17,488 bases of DNA, from assembly GCA_902796695.1 (NCBI GenBank), contig CADBQE010000172.1:1-17488 (forward strand), in the 5' to 3' direction. This document shows, piece after piece, positions 6,842 through 14,681 of the stretch. Under the pieces are notes generated by a model. That model saw only the letters and a program-made list of their open reading frames with translations. It had not been told where the DNA came from and made no database searches. Origin of the DNA: an uncultured Lachnospiraceae bacterium (lineage in GTDB: Bacteria > Bacillota > Clostridia > Lachnospirales > Lachnospiraceae). Position 1 is the stretch's first letter. Each line of letters begins with the position of its first letter. The position numbers and the translations under genes were made by a program.

Positions 6842-8317
6842 TCAGTTCGTTTTTCGTTCCCGGATCCTGCGGATCAGACTCCTTAAAACCGGGAACAGCA
6901 GGCATACGGCTTCACTAAACAGCAGCAGCTTCCCCCAGGGGATATCCCGGATCATCCCCGGGATCTCCGCGCCTTTTCCGGCAATAAGAAGGACCAGCGA
7001 GCCGGCCAGCAGCATCAGCAGTCCCACCAGGACAAAGCCGGCCAGCCCCGCCAGAAGGAGCATGAAGATCATGACGGCCGCGGTCACGGGCCGCACCATC
7101 TGATGCTCGGACAGCCGTTTCTCTCCCTCCAACCAGCCCCGGAGCCTGCTTAACTGTCCGGATGAGAGTTCACCCGGCACCCGGCGGTTTCTGCCCCGTC
7201 TGTCCGGCAGATCCTCCAGCGGGATATCCATAAAAAAGGTCTCCGCCAGGCTCTTCCCGCCGTCGAAGAACAGGCCGGAAGGTCTTTCCGCCTGCTTTCC
7301 TCCTCCGCCCGGAATAAATCCCGCGGTGATATCGGTGCTCACCAGTACATCGCGGGCCTCCAGCCGGTACGAAGGGCGGAAGCGCACAAAAAACCGTTTC
7401 TCATCTTCCGGGGTGAGCCGGAAGCGCTGACCGTAGGAGGTTCTGGTCCTGCGTTTTGCCGGATGCCCTTCCTTCTCAAATGCGGGAAACGAGCCGGTAT
7501 AGCCGTTATCCAGGAAATAATCCGTGATGCGGGCCGTCTCCTCCCGGTATCGCGCGTATCGGGCGGGATCCGTGATCAGCAGACGCTCCTTCGGAAATCC
7601 GTCCTGGGATTCTTTCAGACGGTCCAGGATCGCGCGCCAGAGCGGTTCGGAGTCCGCACTGTTCACTTCTCTTACCGCAGCCTCCAGTTCCCGTTCCCGG
7701 GTCTTATCGGCCGGCTCACAGCGCCGTTCCAGCTCCATCATATGTTTCATGCGCGGGATCAGGGCTTCGCAGCCCCGGTCCGTCGCCATTTTTTCGAGGA
7801 GCGGGCAGTCCTTTTCCGGGGCTGATTCCCGGTCTCCCAGTGCCGCCAGTTCGCGGATAAGGGGCAGCAGTTCCCGCTCCCGCTCATTCAGTTCCGTGAA
7901 GGGGCAGTCCGCTTTTTCCGCCAGTTCCCGGCAGCAGTCCGCCAGCCTGTCCCACGGCGCATAGCCGAAAGCCGCGGCGGTCCCGTCAAAATATTCCACG
8001 CAGATCTCATAATCCCGAAACGGCAGTTCGAACGGGACCCGGACCGGCGCGTCGGCTTCCTGCGTTTTCGTATCCGGCTCTTCTTCCCAGCGGGCACAGA
8101 GAATATAGCCGTCCTCTCCGTCCGGCCGCAGGCCGGCGTGATCCCAGACCGCGTTTTCCGGCGGGTCGTCCTCCGCTCCGGTCAGAGTCAGTCTCACACT
8201 GTAAAAGCCGTTTCCGCAGACTTCAAAAAGAAGGCCGCGTTCGCTGCGGCCCAGAAAAAGCGGATCCGCTTCCTGCAGGAAGTGATCCATCACGGCTTTT
8301 TTCCCGATCTCCGTCAT
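6842..8317 (-). CDS. Uncharacterised protein with C-terminal membrane segments
   Basis: I do not recognise this 491-residue protein and assign no function. Residues 1-120 look like a mixed alpha/beta domain rich in aromatic and acidic residues. Residues 120-290 are charged and mainly helical (for example ELNERERELLPLIRELAAL). Residues 295-365 hold RFRLTPEDEKRFFVRFRPSY and a Gly-rich IPGGGGK. The C-terminus has a long hydrophobic stretch (about 411-447, probably a two-helix hairpin), a second one (about 463-482) and a basic tail, RRIRERKTN. There is no signal peptide, so most of it is probably cytoplasmic and anchored at its C-terminus. The ATG overlaps the miaB stop as ATGA. An alternative start at 8290 would drop nine residues. 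No strong ribosome binding site is visible at either, so coupling to miaB is likely. Confidence 0.85.
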   Translation of the reverse strand: MTEIGKKAVMDHFLQEADPLFLGRSERGLLFEVCGNGFYSVRLTLTGAEDDPPENAVWDHAGLRPDGEDGYILCARWEEEPDTKTQEADAPVRVPFELPFRDYEICVEYFDGTAAAFGYAPWDRLADCCRELAEKADCPFTELNERERELLPLIRELAALGDRESAPEKDCPLLEKMATDRGCEALIPRMKHMMELERRCEPADKTRERELEAAVREVNSADSEPLWRAILDRLKESQDGFPKERLLITDPARYARYREETARITDYFLDNGYTGSFPAFEKEGHPAKRRTRTSYGQRFRLTPEDEKRFFVRFRPSYRLEARDVLVSTDITAGFIPGGGGKQAERPSGLFFDGGKSLAETFFMDIPLEDLPDRRGRNRRVPGELSSGQLSRLRGWLEGEKRLSEHQMVRPVTAAVMIFMLLLAGLAGFVLVGLLMLLAGSLVLLIAGKGAEIPGMIRDIPWGKLLLFSEAVCLLFPVLRSLIRRIRERKTN

Positions 8318-9711
8318 TCCGTCATCGTACCGAGGTAATAAAAGCCCCGTTTTTCCTCCAGTTTTACGTTGACGATCCGGCCGATCAGGGACGGGTCGCC
8401 GTCAAAATGCACCATGACATTCGTGCCAAGGCGCCCCGTTACCCGGCCGGGGTGCGTTTCATCGGCTTCTTCCACCAGTGCGGGCATCGTCTGTCCCAGT
8501 TCCCGCAGGCTTTCTTCTCCGCCGATGCTCTGCACCAGGCTGAGCAGGCGCGCAAAGCGGTCTTTCACGACCTCGGGCGGCACCTGATCCGGCATGGAAG
8601 CGGCCGGCGTACCGGTACGCGGGCTGTAGATAAAGGTGAAGGCGCTGTCGAAGCGCACGCGGCGCACCACATCCAGCGTTTCTTCGAAGTCTTCTTCGGT
8701 CTCGCCCGGGAAGCCCACGATGATGTCCGTGGTCAGATGAATATCCGGGATGGCGGCCCGGATCCGTTCCGTGAGAGCCAGATAGCTTTCTTTCGTATAG
8801 CGGCGGTTCATCGCCTTCAGGATGCGGCTGGATCCGCTCTGCATGGGCAGATGCAGAGGCCGGCAGACCTTCGGCTGGCGTGCCATGGCCGCGATCAGCT
8901 CGTCCGAGAGATCCTTCGGATGCGAAGTCATAAACCGCACCCGCTCGATGCCCGGCACGGCCGCTACCTGCTCCAGAAGCTGTGCGAAGGTGACGGGCTC
9001 TTCCAGTCCTTTCCCGTAGGAATTGACGTTCTGGCCCAGCAGCATGATCTCGATAACGCCGTCCGCGGCCAGGCGCCTGACTTCCTCCAGGATATCCTCC
9101 GGCCTGCGGCTCCGCTCCCGGCCCCGTACGTAGGGCACGATGCAGTAGGTGCAGAAATTGTCGCACCCGAAGCTGATATTGACGCCGGATTTGTAGGGCA
9201 CTTCGCGCTTTTTCGGAAGTTCCTCCACCATCTCCCGCGGCGCGTCCCAGACTTCAAAGACCCGCTTTTCCCCGCCCAGGCGGCGCGCCAGCAGCTCCGG
9301 GAAGCGGTACAGGTTGTGGGTGCCGAATACAACGTCCACAAAGGAGTATGTCCGGCGGATGCGCTCCACCTCGTCGGGCTCCTGCATCATGCAGCCGCAG
9401 AGCACGATCAGCTTGCCGGGATGTTCCCGCTTCATGCTGTTCAAGTGCCCCAGATGTCCGTAGAGGCGTTCGTTGGCATTCTCGCGCACCGTGCAGGTAT
9501 TGATCACCACCACGTCCGCCGTCTCATCCGCGCCTTCCGCAAAGCCGGCTTCCCGCAGGATGCCCGCCAGCTTTTCCGAATCCCGCGCATTCATCTGGCA
9601 GCCGAACGTCTGCACGAATGCCGTGGGAACATGCCCCAGCCGCGCGGCATACGCGGCCGTCATCTGTTCCAGTTTATCCAGTTGCTGTTCCGTCAGTTCG
9701 TATTTTTCCAT
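8314..9711 (-). CDS. miaB: tRNA-2-methylthio-N6-dimethylallyladenosine synthase MiaB
   Basis: A radical SAM methylthiotransferase that converts i6A37 in tRNA to ms2i6A37, acting after MiaA, which is encoded at the other end of this block. The 465 residues show the N-terminal methylthiotransferase domain with its auxiliary cluster cysteines Cys38 (FGCQMN), Cys73 (NTCT) and Cys107 (CGCMMQ). The radical SAM core carries Cys183, Cys187 and Cys190 (FGCDNFCTYC), and a C-terminal TRAM domain covers about 401-465. The N-terminal extension of about 35 residues is usual in Clostridia. The ATG is only eight bases from the -10 box and has no Shine-Dalgarno sequence, so the mRNA is probably leaderless. 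It overlaps the next gene by four bases. Confidence 0.97.
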   Translation of the reverse strand: MEKYELTEQQLDKLEQMTAAYAARLGHVPTAFVQTFGCQMNARDSEKLAGILREAGFAEGADETADVVVINTCTVRENANERLYGHLGHLNSMKREHPGKLIVLCGCMMQEPDEVERIRRTYSFVDVVFGTHNLYRFPELLARRLGGEKRVFEVWDAPREMVEELPKKREVPYKSGVNISFGCDNFCTYCIVPYVRGRERSRRPEDILEEVRRLAADGVIEIMLLGQNVNSYGKGLEEPVTFAQLLEQVAAVPGIERVRFMTSHPKDLSDELIAAMARQPKVCRPLHLPMQSGSSRILKAMNRRYTKESYLALTERIRAAIPDIHLTTDIIVGFPGETEEDFEETLDVVRRVRFDSAFTFIYSPRTGTPAASMPDQVPPEVVKDRFARLLSLVQSIGGEESLRELGQTMPALVEEADETHPGRVTGRLGTNVMVHFDGDPSLIGRIVNVKLEEKRGFYYLGTMTE

Positions 9712-9719
9712 AATGCAAC

Positions 9720-9748
9720 ATTGTACCCTATCGGGGGCGGAAAGGCAA
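9720..9748 (-). promoter_or_regulatory. Predicted sigma-A promoter for miaB
   Basis: On the minus strand, TTGCCT (9743-9748) and TACAAT (9720-9725, five of six matches) are separated by exactly 17 bases. Only eight bases lie between the -10 box and the miaB ATG. The expected transcription start (about 9713) is therefore within two or three bases of the start codon. Confidence 0.75.
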
Positions 9749-9804
9749 GTTGTTTGGCGTCATCTTCCCCTCCCGATTCCACCGACAGGCGGGTGAACTT
9801 GCCT
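9743..9804. repeat. Inverted repeat in the divergent miaB / XRE control region
   Basis: AGGCAAGTT (9743-9751) and AACTTGCCT (9796-9804) are perfect 9-bp inverted copies with 44 bases between them. The left copy contains the -35 box of the miaB promoter. The right copy lies just upstream of the -35 box for the XRE gene. This is a plausible operator pair for the adjacent regulator. The mutS -35 region carries a shorter relative, AGGCAAGG (6787-6794). Confidence 0.6.
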
Positions 9805-9813
9805 GCTGCGTTA

Positions 9814-9842
9814 TTGTATTCCCATGAGTCCCGTTGTATGAT
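9814..9842 (+). promoter_or_regulatory. Predicted sigma-A promoter for the XRE regulator gene
   Basis: TTGTAT (9814-9819) and TATGAT (9837-9842, five of six matches) are separated by 17 bases. Transcription would start near 9849, leaving a leader of about 33 bases with a strong AGGAGGA ribosome binding site at 9867-9873. Confidence 0.7.
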
Positions 9843-9881
9843 GCGGGTGCAGTCAAAAAAATGATGAGGAGGAACCATCAA

Positions 9882-10916
9882 ATGGAACTGGGAAAGAAAA
9901 TCAGACAGCTGCGGTTCAAGGCCGGCCTGACGCAGGAGCAGCTGGCGGAGAAGCTGGGGATCGGGGCACAGGCCGTGTCCAAGTGGGAAAATTCCGTGGC
10001 CATGCCCGATATCACGACGCTTCCTCTTCTGGCGGAGACCTTCGGGGTCAGCATCGACGACCTGTTTGATCTGACAAGCGAACAGCGCCTGAACCGGATC
10101 GAAAACAGTCTGGATATTACAGAGGAACTCCCGCAGGATCTCTTCAGGGAATACGAGGACTTTCTGAAGACACAGCTGGATGACGGGCAGAACGGACAGC
10201 GGGCGACGAGCCTTATCGCCTACCTGTACTGGCACCGGATGAATTCCTGCGCCGCGCAGGCCGCCCGCTATGCCAAAGACGCCATCCGGAAGGCCCCCGG
10301 AGTAAAGGACTGTCAGTGGGTCCTGAACCGGGCGGAGGGCCACGCGGTCTGGGACTGGAACATTGCCAATCACACGAAGGCCGTCGAATTCTGGCGCGGG
10401 ATCGTTGAGGACAATCCCGAAGTCCGCCTGCCGTACCTGTATCTGCTGGACAACCTGATCGCGGACCACCGGGCGGACGAGGCGGAAGCCTGTCTGGACC
10501 GCGTGGCCGGGCTTCCGGACGCCAGGCCCGTTATGGTCCAGGTCTACCGGGCGCATATCGCTCTGGCGCGCTTTGACGCCGAAACGGCAGACAGAATCAT
10601 GGAAGACCTGACGGCGGCACATCCGGAAGATCCCGTCTGCCTGTTCGAAGCCGCGCAGTATTACGCGAAAAAAGGCGAGTATCGGAAAGCGGTCGCTCTC
10701 TACGAGCAGTCCTATGAGAAGTCAGCCCGCCGGCCGCGCTTTACCGATGAACTGACGGCCATCGCAGATATCTACGAGATCATGGGCGAATACCGGAAAG
10801 CGGCGGAGACCTATGACCGGATCATTGATCTCCTGAAAAACGAATGGGGATTTACGGAAGATACGGACCTTCGGCAGGCCGAAAAAGAAAAAGCACGTCT
10901 GCTTGCCAAAGCATAA
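9882..10916 (+). CDS. XRE-family regulator with TPR-like repeats
   Basis: A probable DNA-binding transcriptional regulator of 344 residues. The N-terminal helix-turn-helix (about 1-65) reads LGKKIRQLRFKAGLTQEQLA, then LGIGAQAVSKWENSVAMPDI and LAETFGVSIDDLF, the typical Cro/C1 fold. Residues about 85-330 are helical, with TPR-like units. The clearest are AAQYYAKKGEYRKAVALYEQ (257-276) and IADIYEIMGEYRKAAETYDR (294-313), which probably bind a peptide or protein partner. The frame is open up to an ATG at 9834. The start at 9882 is chosen because AGGAGGA precedes it by eight bases and the helix-turn-helix starts directly after. It is the only plus-strand gene, divergent from miaB and convergent with pfkA. 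Its target is unknown. Autoregulation and control of miaB are plausible from the inverted repeat upstream. Confidence 0.92.
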   Translation: MELGKKIRQLRFKAGLTQEQLAEKLGIGAQAVSKWENSVAMPDITTLPLLAETFGVSIDDLFDLTSEQRLNRIENSLDITEELPQDLFREYEDFLKTQLDDGQNGQRATSLIAYLYWHRMNSCAAQAARYAKDAIRKAPGVKDCQWVLNRAEGHAVWDWNIANHTKAVEFWRGIVEDNPEVRLPYLYLLDNLIADHRADEAEACLDRVAGLPDARPVMVQVYRAHIALARFDAETADRIMEDLTAAHPEDPVCLFEAAQYYAKKGEYRKAVALYEQSYEKSARRPRFTDELTAIADIYEIMGEYRKAAETYDRIIDLLKNEWGFTEDTDLRQAEKEKARLLAKA

Positions 10917-10937
10917 AAACTTCGGCGGACGGCAGAC

Positions 10938-10985
10938 AAAAAAAGACAGGCGCGGCCCCGGCGGTCACGCCTGTTTCTCTTTTCT
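10938..10985. terminator. Bidirectional terminator between the XRE gene and pfkA
   Basis: ACAGGCG (10946-10952) pairs with CGCCTGT (10968-10974). On the plus strand the stem is followed by a T-rich tail (TTTCTCTTTTC). On the minus strand it is followed by seven consecutive Ts from the A-run at 10938-10944. It serves both convergent genes, whose stop codons are 75 bases apart. The minus-strand version is the stronger. Confidence 0.85.
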
Positions 10986-10991
10986 TTCGCT

Positions 10992-11951
10992 CTACCGCTT
11001 CAGCAGCGGCAGCATGGTGAGCCAGCTCTCGCCGATATGCTTCTGCATGGCGAGCGCTTCATGGATCTCGAAGTCCACGATATCGTCGTTTTTGTAGGCG
11101 ACGACCCGTCCCGTCTGTCCGGCGGCGATCAGTTTTACGGCGTGCACGCCCATGCGGGTCGCCATGATGCGGTCGCGGCAGGTCGGGGAACCGCCGCGCT
11201 GCAGGTAACCCAGGATCGTGGCCCGGGATTCCACGCCGGTAGCAGCCTCGATTTTTTCCGCCAGCTCCGCGGAGTGTCCCACGCCTTCCGCATTAATGAT
11301 CAGATTGTGCTTCTTTCCGGATTTCCGGCCTTCCAGGACGCTGTGGATCAGTCCCTGCACGTCGTCCTTCCAGTTCTCCGGCAGCAGGATATCCTCCGCG
11401 CCGGTGGAAATGCCGCAGTAGAGCGCGATATAGCCGGCGGAGCGGCCCATCACTTCCACGATGCTGCAGCGTTCATGGGAAGAAGACGTATCCCGGATCT
11501 TGTCGATCGCTTCCATGGCCGTATTTACGGCCGTGTCAAATCCGATGGTATAGTCCGTGCAGGCAATATCCAGATCGATGGTCCCCGGGATCCCGATGAC
11601 CGGAATGCCCAGGTCCGCCAGCGAGCAGGCGCCGCGGAACGAGCCGTCCCCGCCGATCACGACCAGGGCATCCAGCCCCATGTCCCGGCAGTTGGCCGCC
11701 GCCCGGGCCTGTCCGCCCAGCGTCATGAGTTCCTCGCTGCGGGCGGTATACAGGATCGTGCCGCCGCGGCCGATCACCTCGGATACGCCCTTGGACGTCA
11801 TCTCGCGGACATCGCCGCTTAACAGGCCCGCATAGCCCCGTTCGATTCCCAGCACACGCCAGCCCTGGCAAAGACCGGCCCGCACCACGGCCCGGATGGC
11901 TGCGTTCATACCCGGCGCGTCGCCGCCGCTCGTGAGTACCCCTATCGTCAT
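10992..11951 (-). CDS. pfkA: ATP-dependent 6-phosphofructokinase
   Basis: Phosphorylates fructose 6-phosphate to fructose 1,6-bisphosphate, the committed step of glycolysis. The 319 residues match the usual bacterial length. Motifs are SGGDAPGMNAA (8-18), GGDGS (100-104), PGTID with the catalytic Asp126, MGRSAGYIAL (168-177) and GYLQRGGSP (248-256). Gly at 103 and Thr at 124 mark the ATP-using type, not the pyrophosphate type. The usual TIDND reads TIDLD here: Leu127 stands where Escherichia coli has Asn128. The start has AAGGAAAG just upstream. It lies 18 bases after the ABC transporter gene, so the two are probably co-transcribed, and it ends at a strong terminator. Confidence 0.97.
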   Translation of the reverse strand: MTIGVLTSGGDAPGMNAAIRAVVRAGLCQGWRVLGIERGYAGLLSGDVREMTSKGVSEVIGRGGTILYTARSEELMTLGGQARAAANCRDMGLDALVVIGGDGSFRGACSLADLGIPVIGIPGTIDLDIACTDYTIGFDTAVNTAMEAIDKIRDTSSSHERCSIVEVMGRSAGYIALYCGISTGAEDILLPENWKDDVQGLIHSVLEGRKSGKKHNLIINAEGVGHSAELAEKIEAATGVESRATILGYLQRGGSPTCRDRIMATRMGVHAVKLIAAGQTGRVVAYKNDDIVDFEIHEALAMQKHIGESWLTMLPLLKR

Positions 11952-11969
11952 GATTCTTTCCTTCTTTCG

Positions 11970-13709
11970 TTACTTCAGTTTCTGCGCCCGCTCCAACGCG
12001 GCATAGGCCCCGTCCAGAGCCAGCAGTTCTTCCCGGCTGCCTTCTTCTATGATCCGGTGGCTGTCGATCACCGCGATCCGGCTGGCGCGCCGCACCGTGG
12101 AAAGGCGGTGCGCGATCACCAGACAGGTCTTGCCTTCGCTCAGCCGGTCCAGACTCTCCTGGATCTTCACTTCGGTCACGCTGTCGAGCGCCGAAGTCGC
12201 CTCATCCAGGATCAGGATCGGCGGATTCTTCAGGATCACGCGTGCGATGGACAGGCGCTGCTTCTGCCCGCCCGAAAGCTGCACGCCGCGTTCTCCCACA
12301 AAGGTCTGATAGCCGTCCGGCATCTGCATGATGTCCTCGTGGATCTCGGCCTGCACGGCCGCCGCGTAGACTTCGCGGTCTGTGGCATCCGGCCGGCCGT
12401 AGCGGATGTTCTCCATGACCGTTCCGGCAAAGATAAAGACATCCTGCTGAATGATCCCGATATTGCGCCGCAGGGATGCCTGCGTCAGGCTCCGTACGTC
12501 GTGTCCGTCCACCAGCACGCGGCCGGCGTTCACGTCGTAAAAACGCGGGATCAGGTGGCACAGCGTCGTTTTGCCGCCGCCGGAGGAGCCCACCAGCGCG
12601 TAGGTCTCGCCCGGCGCGATATGCAGGGAAACGTCCTCCAGGACCGGGCGGCCTTCCTTATAGCGGAACGAGACGTGATCCAGTTCGATCTCGCCGCGCA
12701 CATTTTCCAGTTCTTCCGCGTCCGGCGCGTCCTGAATATCCGGCTGCGTACGCATGATCTCCAGGAAGCGGTCGTAGCCGGCCATGCCGGTGGTAAAGAT
12801 CTCCATAAACTGCGCCAGTTTGCGCACCGGCGAGGTAAAGGTGGAAATATACAGGGTAAAGGTGATGAGATCGATGTAATTCATCTGATCCCGCATGATC
12901 AGGAAGCCGCCCACGGCGATGACCGCCACCTGCATGATGCCGATGGTGGCTTCGATCCCGCCGTTGAACAGGCCCATCGCCCGGTAATAAGCGTTCCGGC
13001 TGCTGCGGTAGGCCTCGTTCGCCCTGTCAAACTTGGCGTCCTCTTCCGCTTCATTGGCGAACGCCTTGGAGGTGCGGATCCCGGAGATCCCGCTTTCGAT
13101 CGCCGCGTTGATCTCTCCGATCTTGACCTTCACTTCCCGGTTGGCCTCCTGCATGCGCTGCCGCTGCCGCAGAGTGAAGCCGATCAGGACGGGCATCAGG
13201 ATCAGCAGGACCAGGGCCAGCTTCCAGTTGATCAGGAAAAGTACGATCATGGCGCCCAGGATGGTAAGGCTGCAGATCAGGATGTTTTCCGGCCCGTGAT
13301 GCGCCAGTTCCACCACCTCAAACAGGTCGTTGGTCACACGCGCCAGCAGCACGCCGGTCCGGTTCCTGTCAAAAAAGCTGTAGGACAGGTTCTGCATGTG
13401 GTTGAACACGTCCCGGCGCATGTCGGTCTCCACCTTCATGCCCATGCCGTGCCCGATCACCGTGATCAGGTAATTGAATACGGAGCGCAGCAGGTAAGCC
13501 GCCAGCATGCAGGCCATCACGGCAAAGAAAGCGCCGAACAGGCGGCCCGGCAGCAGCGTATTCATGGACCAGCGGGACACATACGGGAACACCAGATCCA
13601 CCGCCGCGATCAGCGCGGAGAACAGCATGTCCAGCGCGAAGTCCCGGCGGTGGGGCCGGATATAGGAGATGAAAATAGATAAGCGGCTTTTACTGAAATC
13701 ACGTGTCAT
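11970..13709 (-). CDS. ABC exporter, fused membrane and ATPase half-transporter
   Basis: An ATP-driven exporter that would work as a dimer in the cytoplasmic membrane. The 579 residues have the standard layout: a six-helix membrane domain (about 20-310) and a nucleotide-binding domain (about 340-579). The latter has Walker A GSSGGGKTT (374-382), a Q-loop at 421-422, the signature LSGGQKQR (478-485), Walker B ILILDEATSALD with Asp502 and Glu503, and the switch His534 (AHRLST). All catalytic positions are intact. It resembles lipid- or drug-exporting MsbA/BmrA-type proteins, but the substrate cannot be read. There is no second half-transporter next to it, so it is probably a homodimer. It lies 33 bases after the AEC permease gene and 18 before pfkA, and AGGAAA precedes its start. 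Confidence 0.93.
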   Translation of the reverse strand: MTRDFSKSRLSIFISYIRPHRRDFALDMLFSALIAAVDLVFPYVSRWSMNTLLPGRLFGAFFAVMACMLAAYLLRSVFNYLITVIGHGMGMKVETDMRRDVFNHMQNLSYSFFDRNRTGVLLARVTNDLFEVVELAHHGPENILICSLTILGAMIVLFLINWKLALVLLILMPVLIGFTLRQRQRMQEANREVKVKIGEINAAIESGISGIRTSKAFANEAEEDAKFDRANEAYRSSRNAYYRAMGLFNGGIEATIGIMQVAVIAVGGFLIMRDQMNYIDLITFTLYISTFTSPVRKLAQFMEIFTTGMAGYDRFLEIMRTQPDIQDAPDAEELENVRGEIELDHVSFRYKEGRPVLEDVSLHIAPGETYALVGSSGGGKTTLCHLIPRFYDVNAGRVLVDGHDVRSLTQASLRRNIGIIQQDVFIFAGTVMENIRYGRPDATDREVYAAAVQAEIHEDIMQMPDGYQTFVGERGVQLSGGQKQRLSIARVILKNPPILILDEATSALDSVTEVKIQESLDRLSEGKTCLVIAHRLSTVRRASRIAVIDSHRIIEEGSREELLALDGAYAALERAQKLK

Positions 13710-13742
13710 TTAGGTTCTGTTTCCTGTTTGGTCTCCCGGTTA

Positions 13743-14657
13743 TTATCTGACGAAATAGCACCAGAGCGGCATGGTCACCAGGGAAAACAGCGTCGTCATG
13801 GCCACGCAGCGCGTGGCGAATTCCGTGTCGCTGCCGTACCGCTCGGCATAGATCATGGCCGTAGACCCGGCCGGGGTTCCGGTCATAAAGACGGCAATCG
13901 TAAGGCCGGGGCCGCGCAGCCCCAGCAGCAGTCCCGTTCCCCAGGCCAGAAGGGGCAGCAGGATCAGGCGGAACAGCGTGACCTCCAGCGTGTCGCGGTC
14001 CCAGCCCTTTCTGAAGTCCAGATCCGCCAGAAAAGTCCCGACCACGACCATGATGACCGGAGACGTGCAGGCGCTCAGCTGGCTGATGGGCTGCATCAGC
14101 AGCGCCGGCAGCTGCCAGCCCGTTGCCATAAACAGCAGTCCGATAAAGGTGCCGATCATGGGAGGATTGATCATCGCTTTTTTGATCAGCTGACCGAGCG
14201 ACATCTTTTCCTTCACATAATAGACGTTCCCCATGGACCAGACGGCGACCCGGACGGAGATCAGGAACAGCGAGACCAGAATAATGCCTTCCGCACCGAA
14301 CAGCGCTTCCGCGATCGGGTTGCCGAAAAAGCCGCTCATGGAGGCGACCATGCAGTACTGCATGATCCTCCGGTGATCGTCCGTCGTCTTCCGGAACAGG
14401 AAGCGGTTGGCGATCACGGTCAGGATCAGTACAACAAAGCCGCAGATCAGCGTCAGCATGCCGCTCCGCGCGATATCGGGGTCCAGCTTCGTCATCCCCG
14501 CCTTGATCACATTGCAGGGGATGATGACGTCCAGGCAGAAGTTGATCAGTCCCTTGCGGGAGTGGTTGTCGATAATACCGGTTTTTTTGCAGACCAGCCC
14601 GACCAGCATCAGCATGATCAGGACCGCCTGCAGTTTCAGAATGTCAAGGAACAGCAT
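13743..14657 (-). CDS. AEC family permease
   Basis: An integral membrane transporter of the auxin efflux carrier family, which includes bacterial malate and other organic acid or amino acid carriers. The 304 residues are almost wholly hydrophobic, with about eight to ten membrane helices. The family pattern is visible in FGNPI (111-115), NPPMIG (164-169) and the C-terminal TPAGSTAMIYAERYGSD (261-277). The gene lies 24 bases downstream of arcA, so it may carry arginine, citrulline or a related product, but that is inference from position only. The usual arginine-ornithine antiporter of the pathway, ArcD, is a different family. The ribosome binding site is weak (GAAGAG), which may mean translation depends on arcA. 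Confidence 0.9.
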   Translation of the reverse strand: MLFLDILKLQAVLIMLMLVGLVCKKTGIIDNHSRKGLINFCLDVIIPCNVIKAGMTKLDPDIARSGMLTLICGFVVLILTVIANRFLFRKTTDDHRRIMQYCMVASMSGFFGNPIAEALFGAEGIILVSLFLISVRVAVWSMGNVYYVKEKMSLGQLIKKAMINPPMIGTFIGLLFMATGWQLPALLMQPISQLSACTSPVIMVVVGTFLADLDFRKGWDRDTLEVTLFRLILLPLLAWGTGLLLGLRGPGLTIAVFMTGTPAGSTAMIYAERYGSDTEFATRCVAMTTLFSLVTMPLWCYFVR

Positions 14658-14681
14658 ATGGCACTCTTCGGAGTCAGAACG

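Noticed and set aside
8407..9864. Plus-strand open frame of 485 codons opposite miaB
   Set aside because: Antisense to miaB, with composition like the other shadow frames and no motifs. It also crosses the divergent promoter region.
9834..9881. Upstream start for the XRE regulator (16 extra residues)
   Set aside because: This ATG overlaps the predicted -10 region, and the later ATG has AGGAGGA eight bases before it.
9693..10622. Minus-strand open frame of 309 codons opposite the XRE gene
   Set aside because: Antisense to a gene with a clear helix-turn-helix and ribosome binding site. No domain is recognisable.
12057..13682. Plus-strand open frame of 541 codons opposite the ABC exporter
   Set aside because: Shadow of a gene with all ABC motifs, and low-complexity composition.
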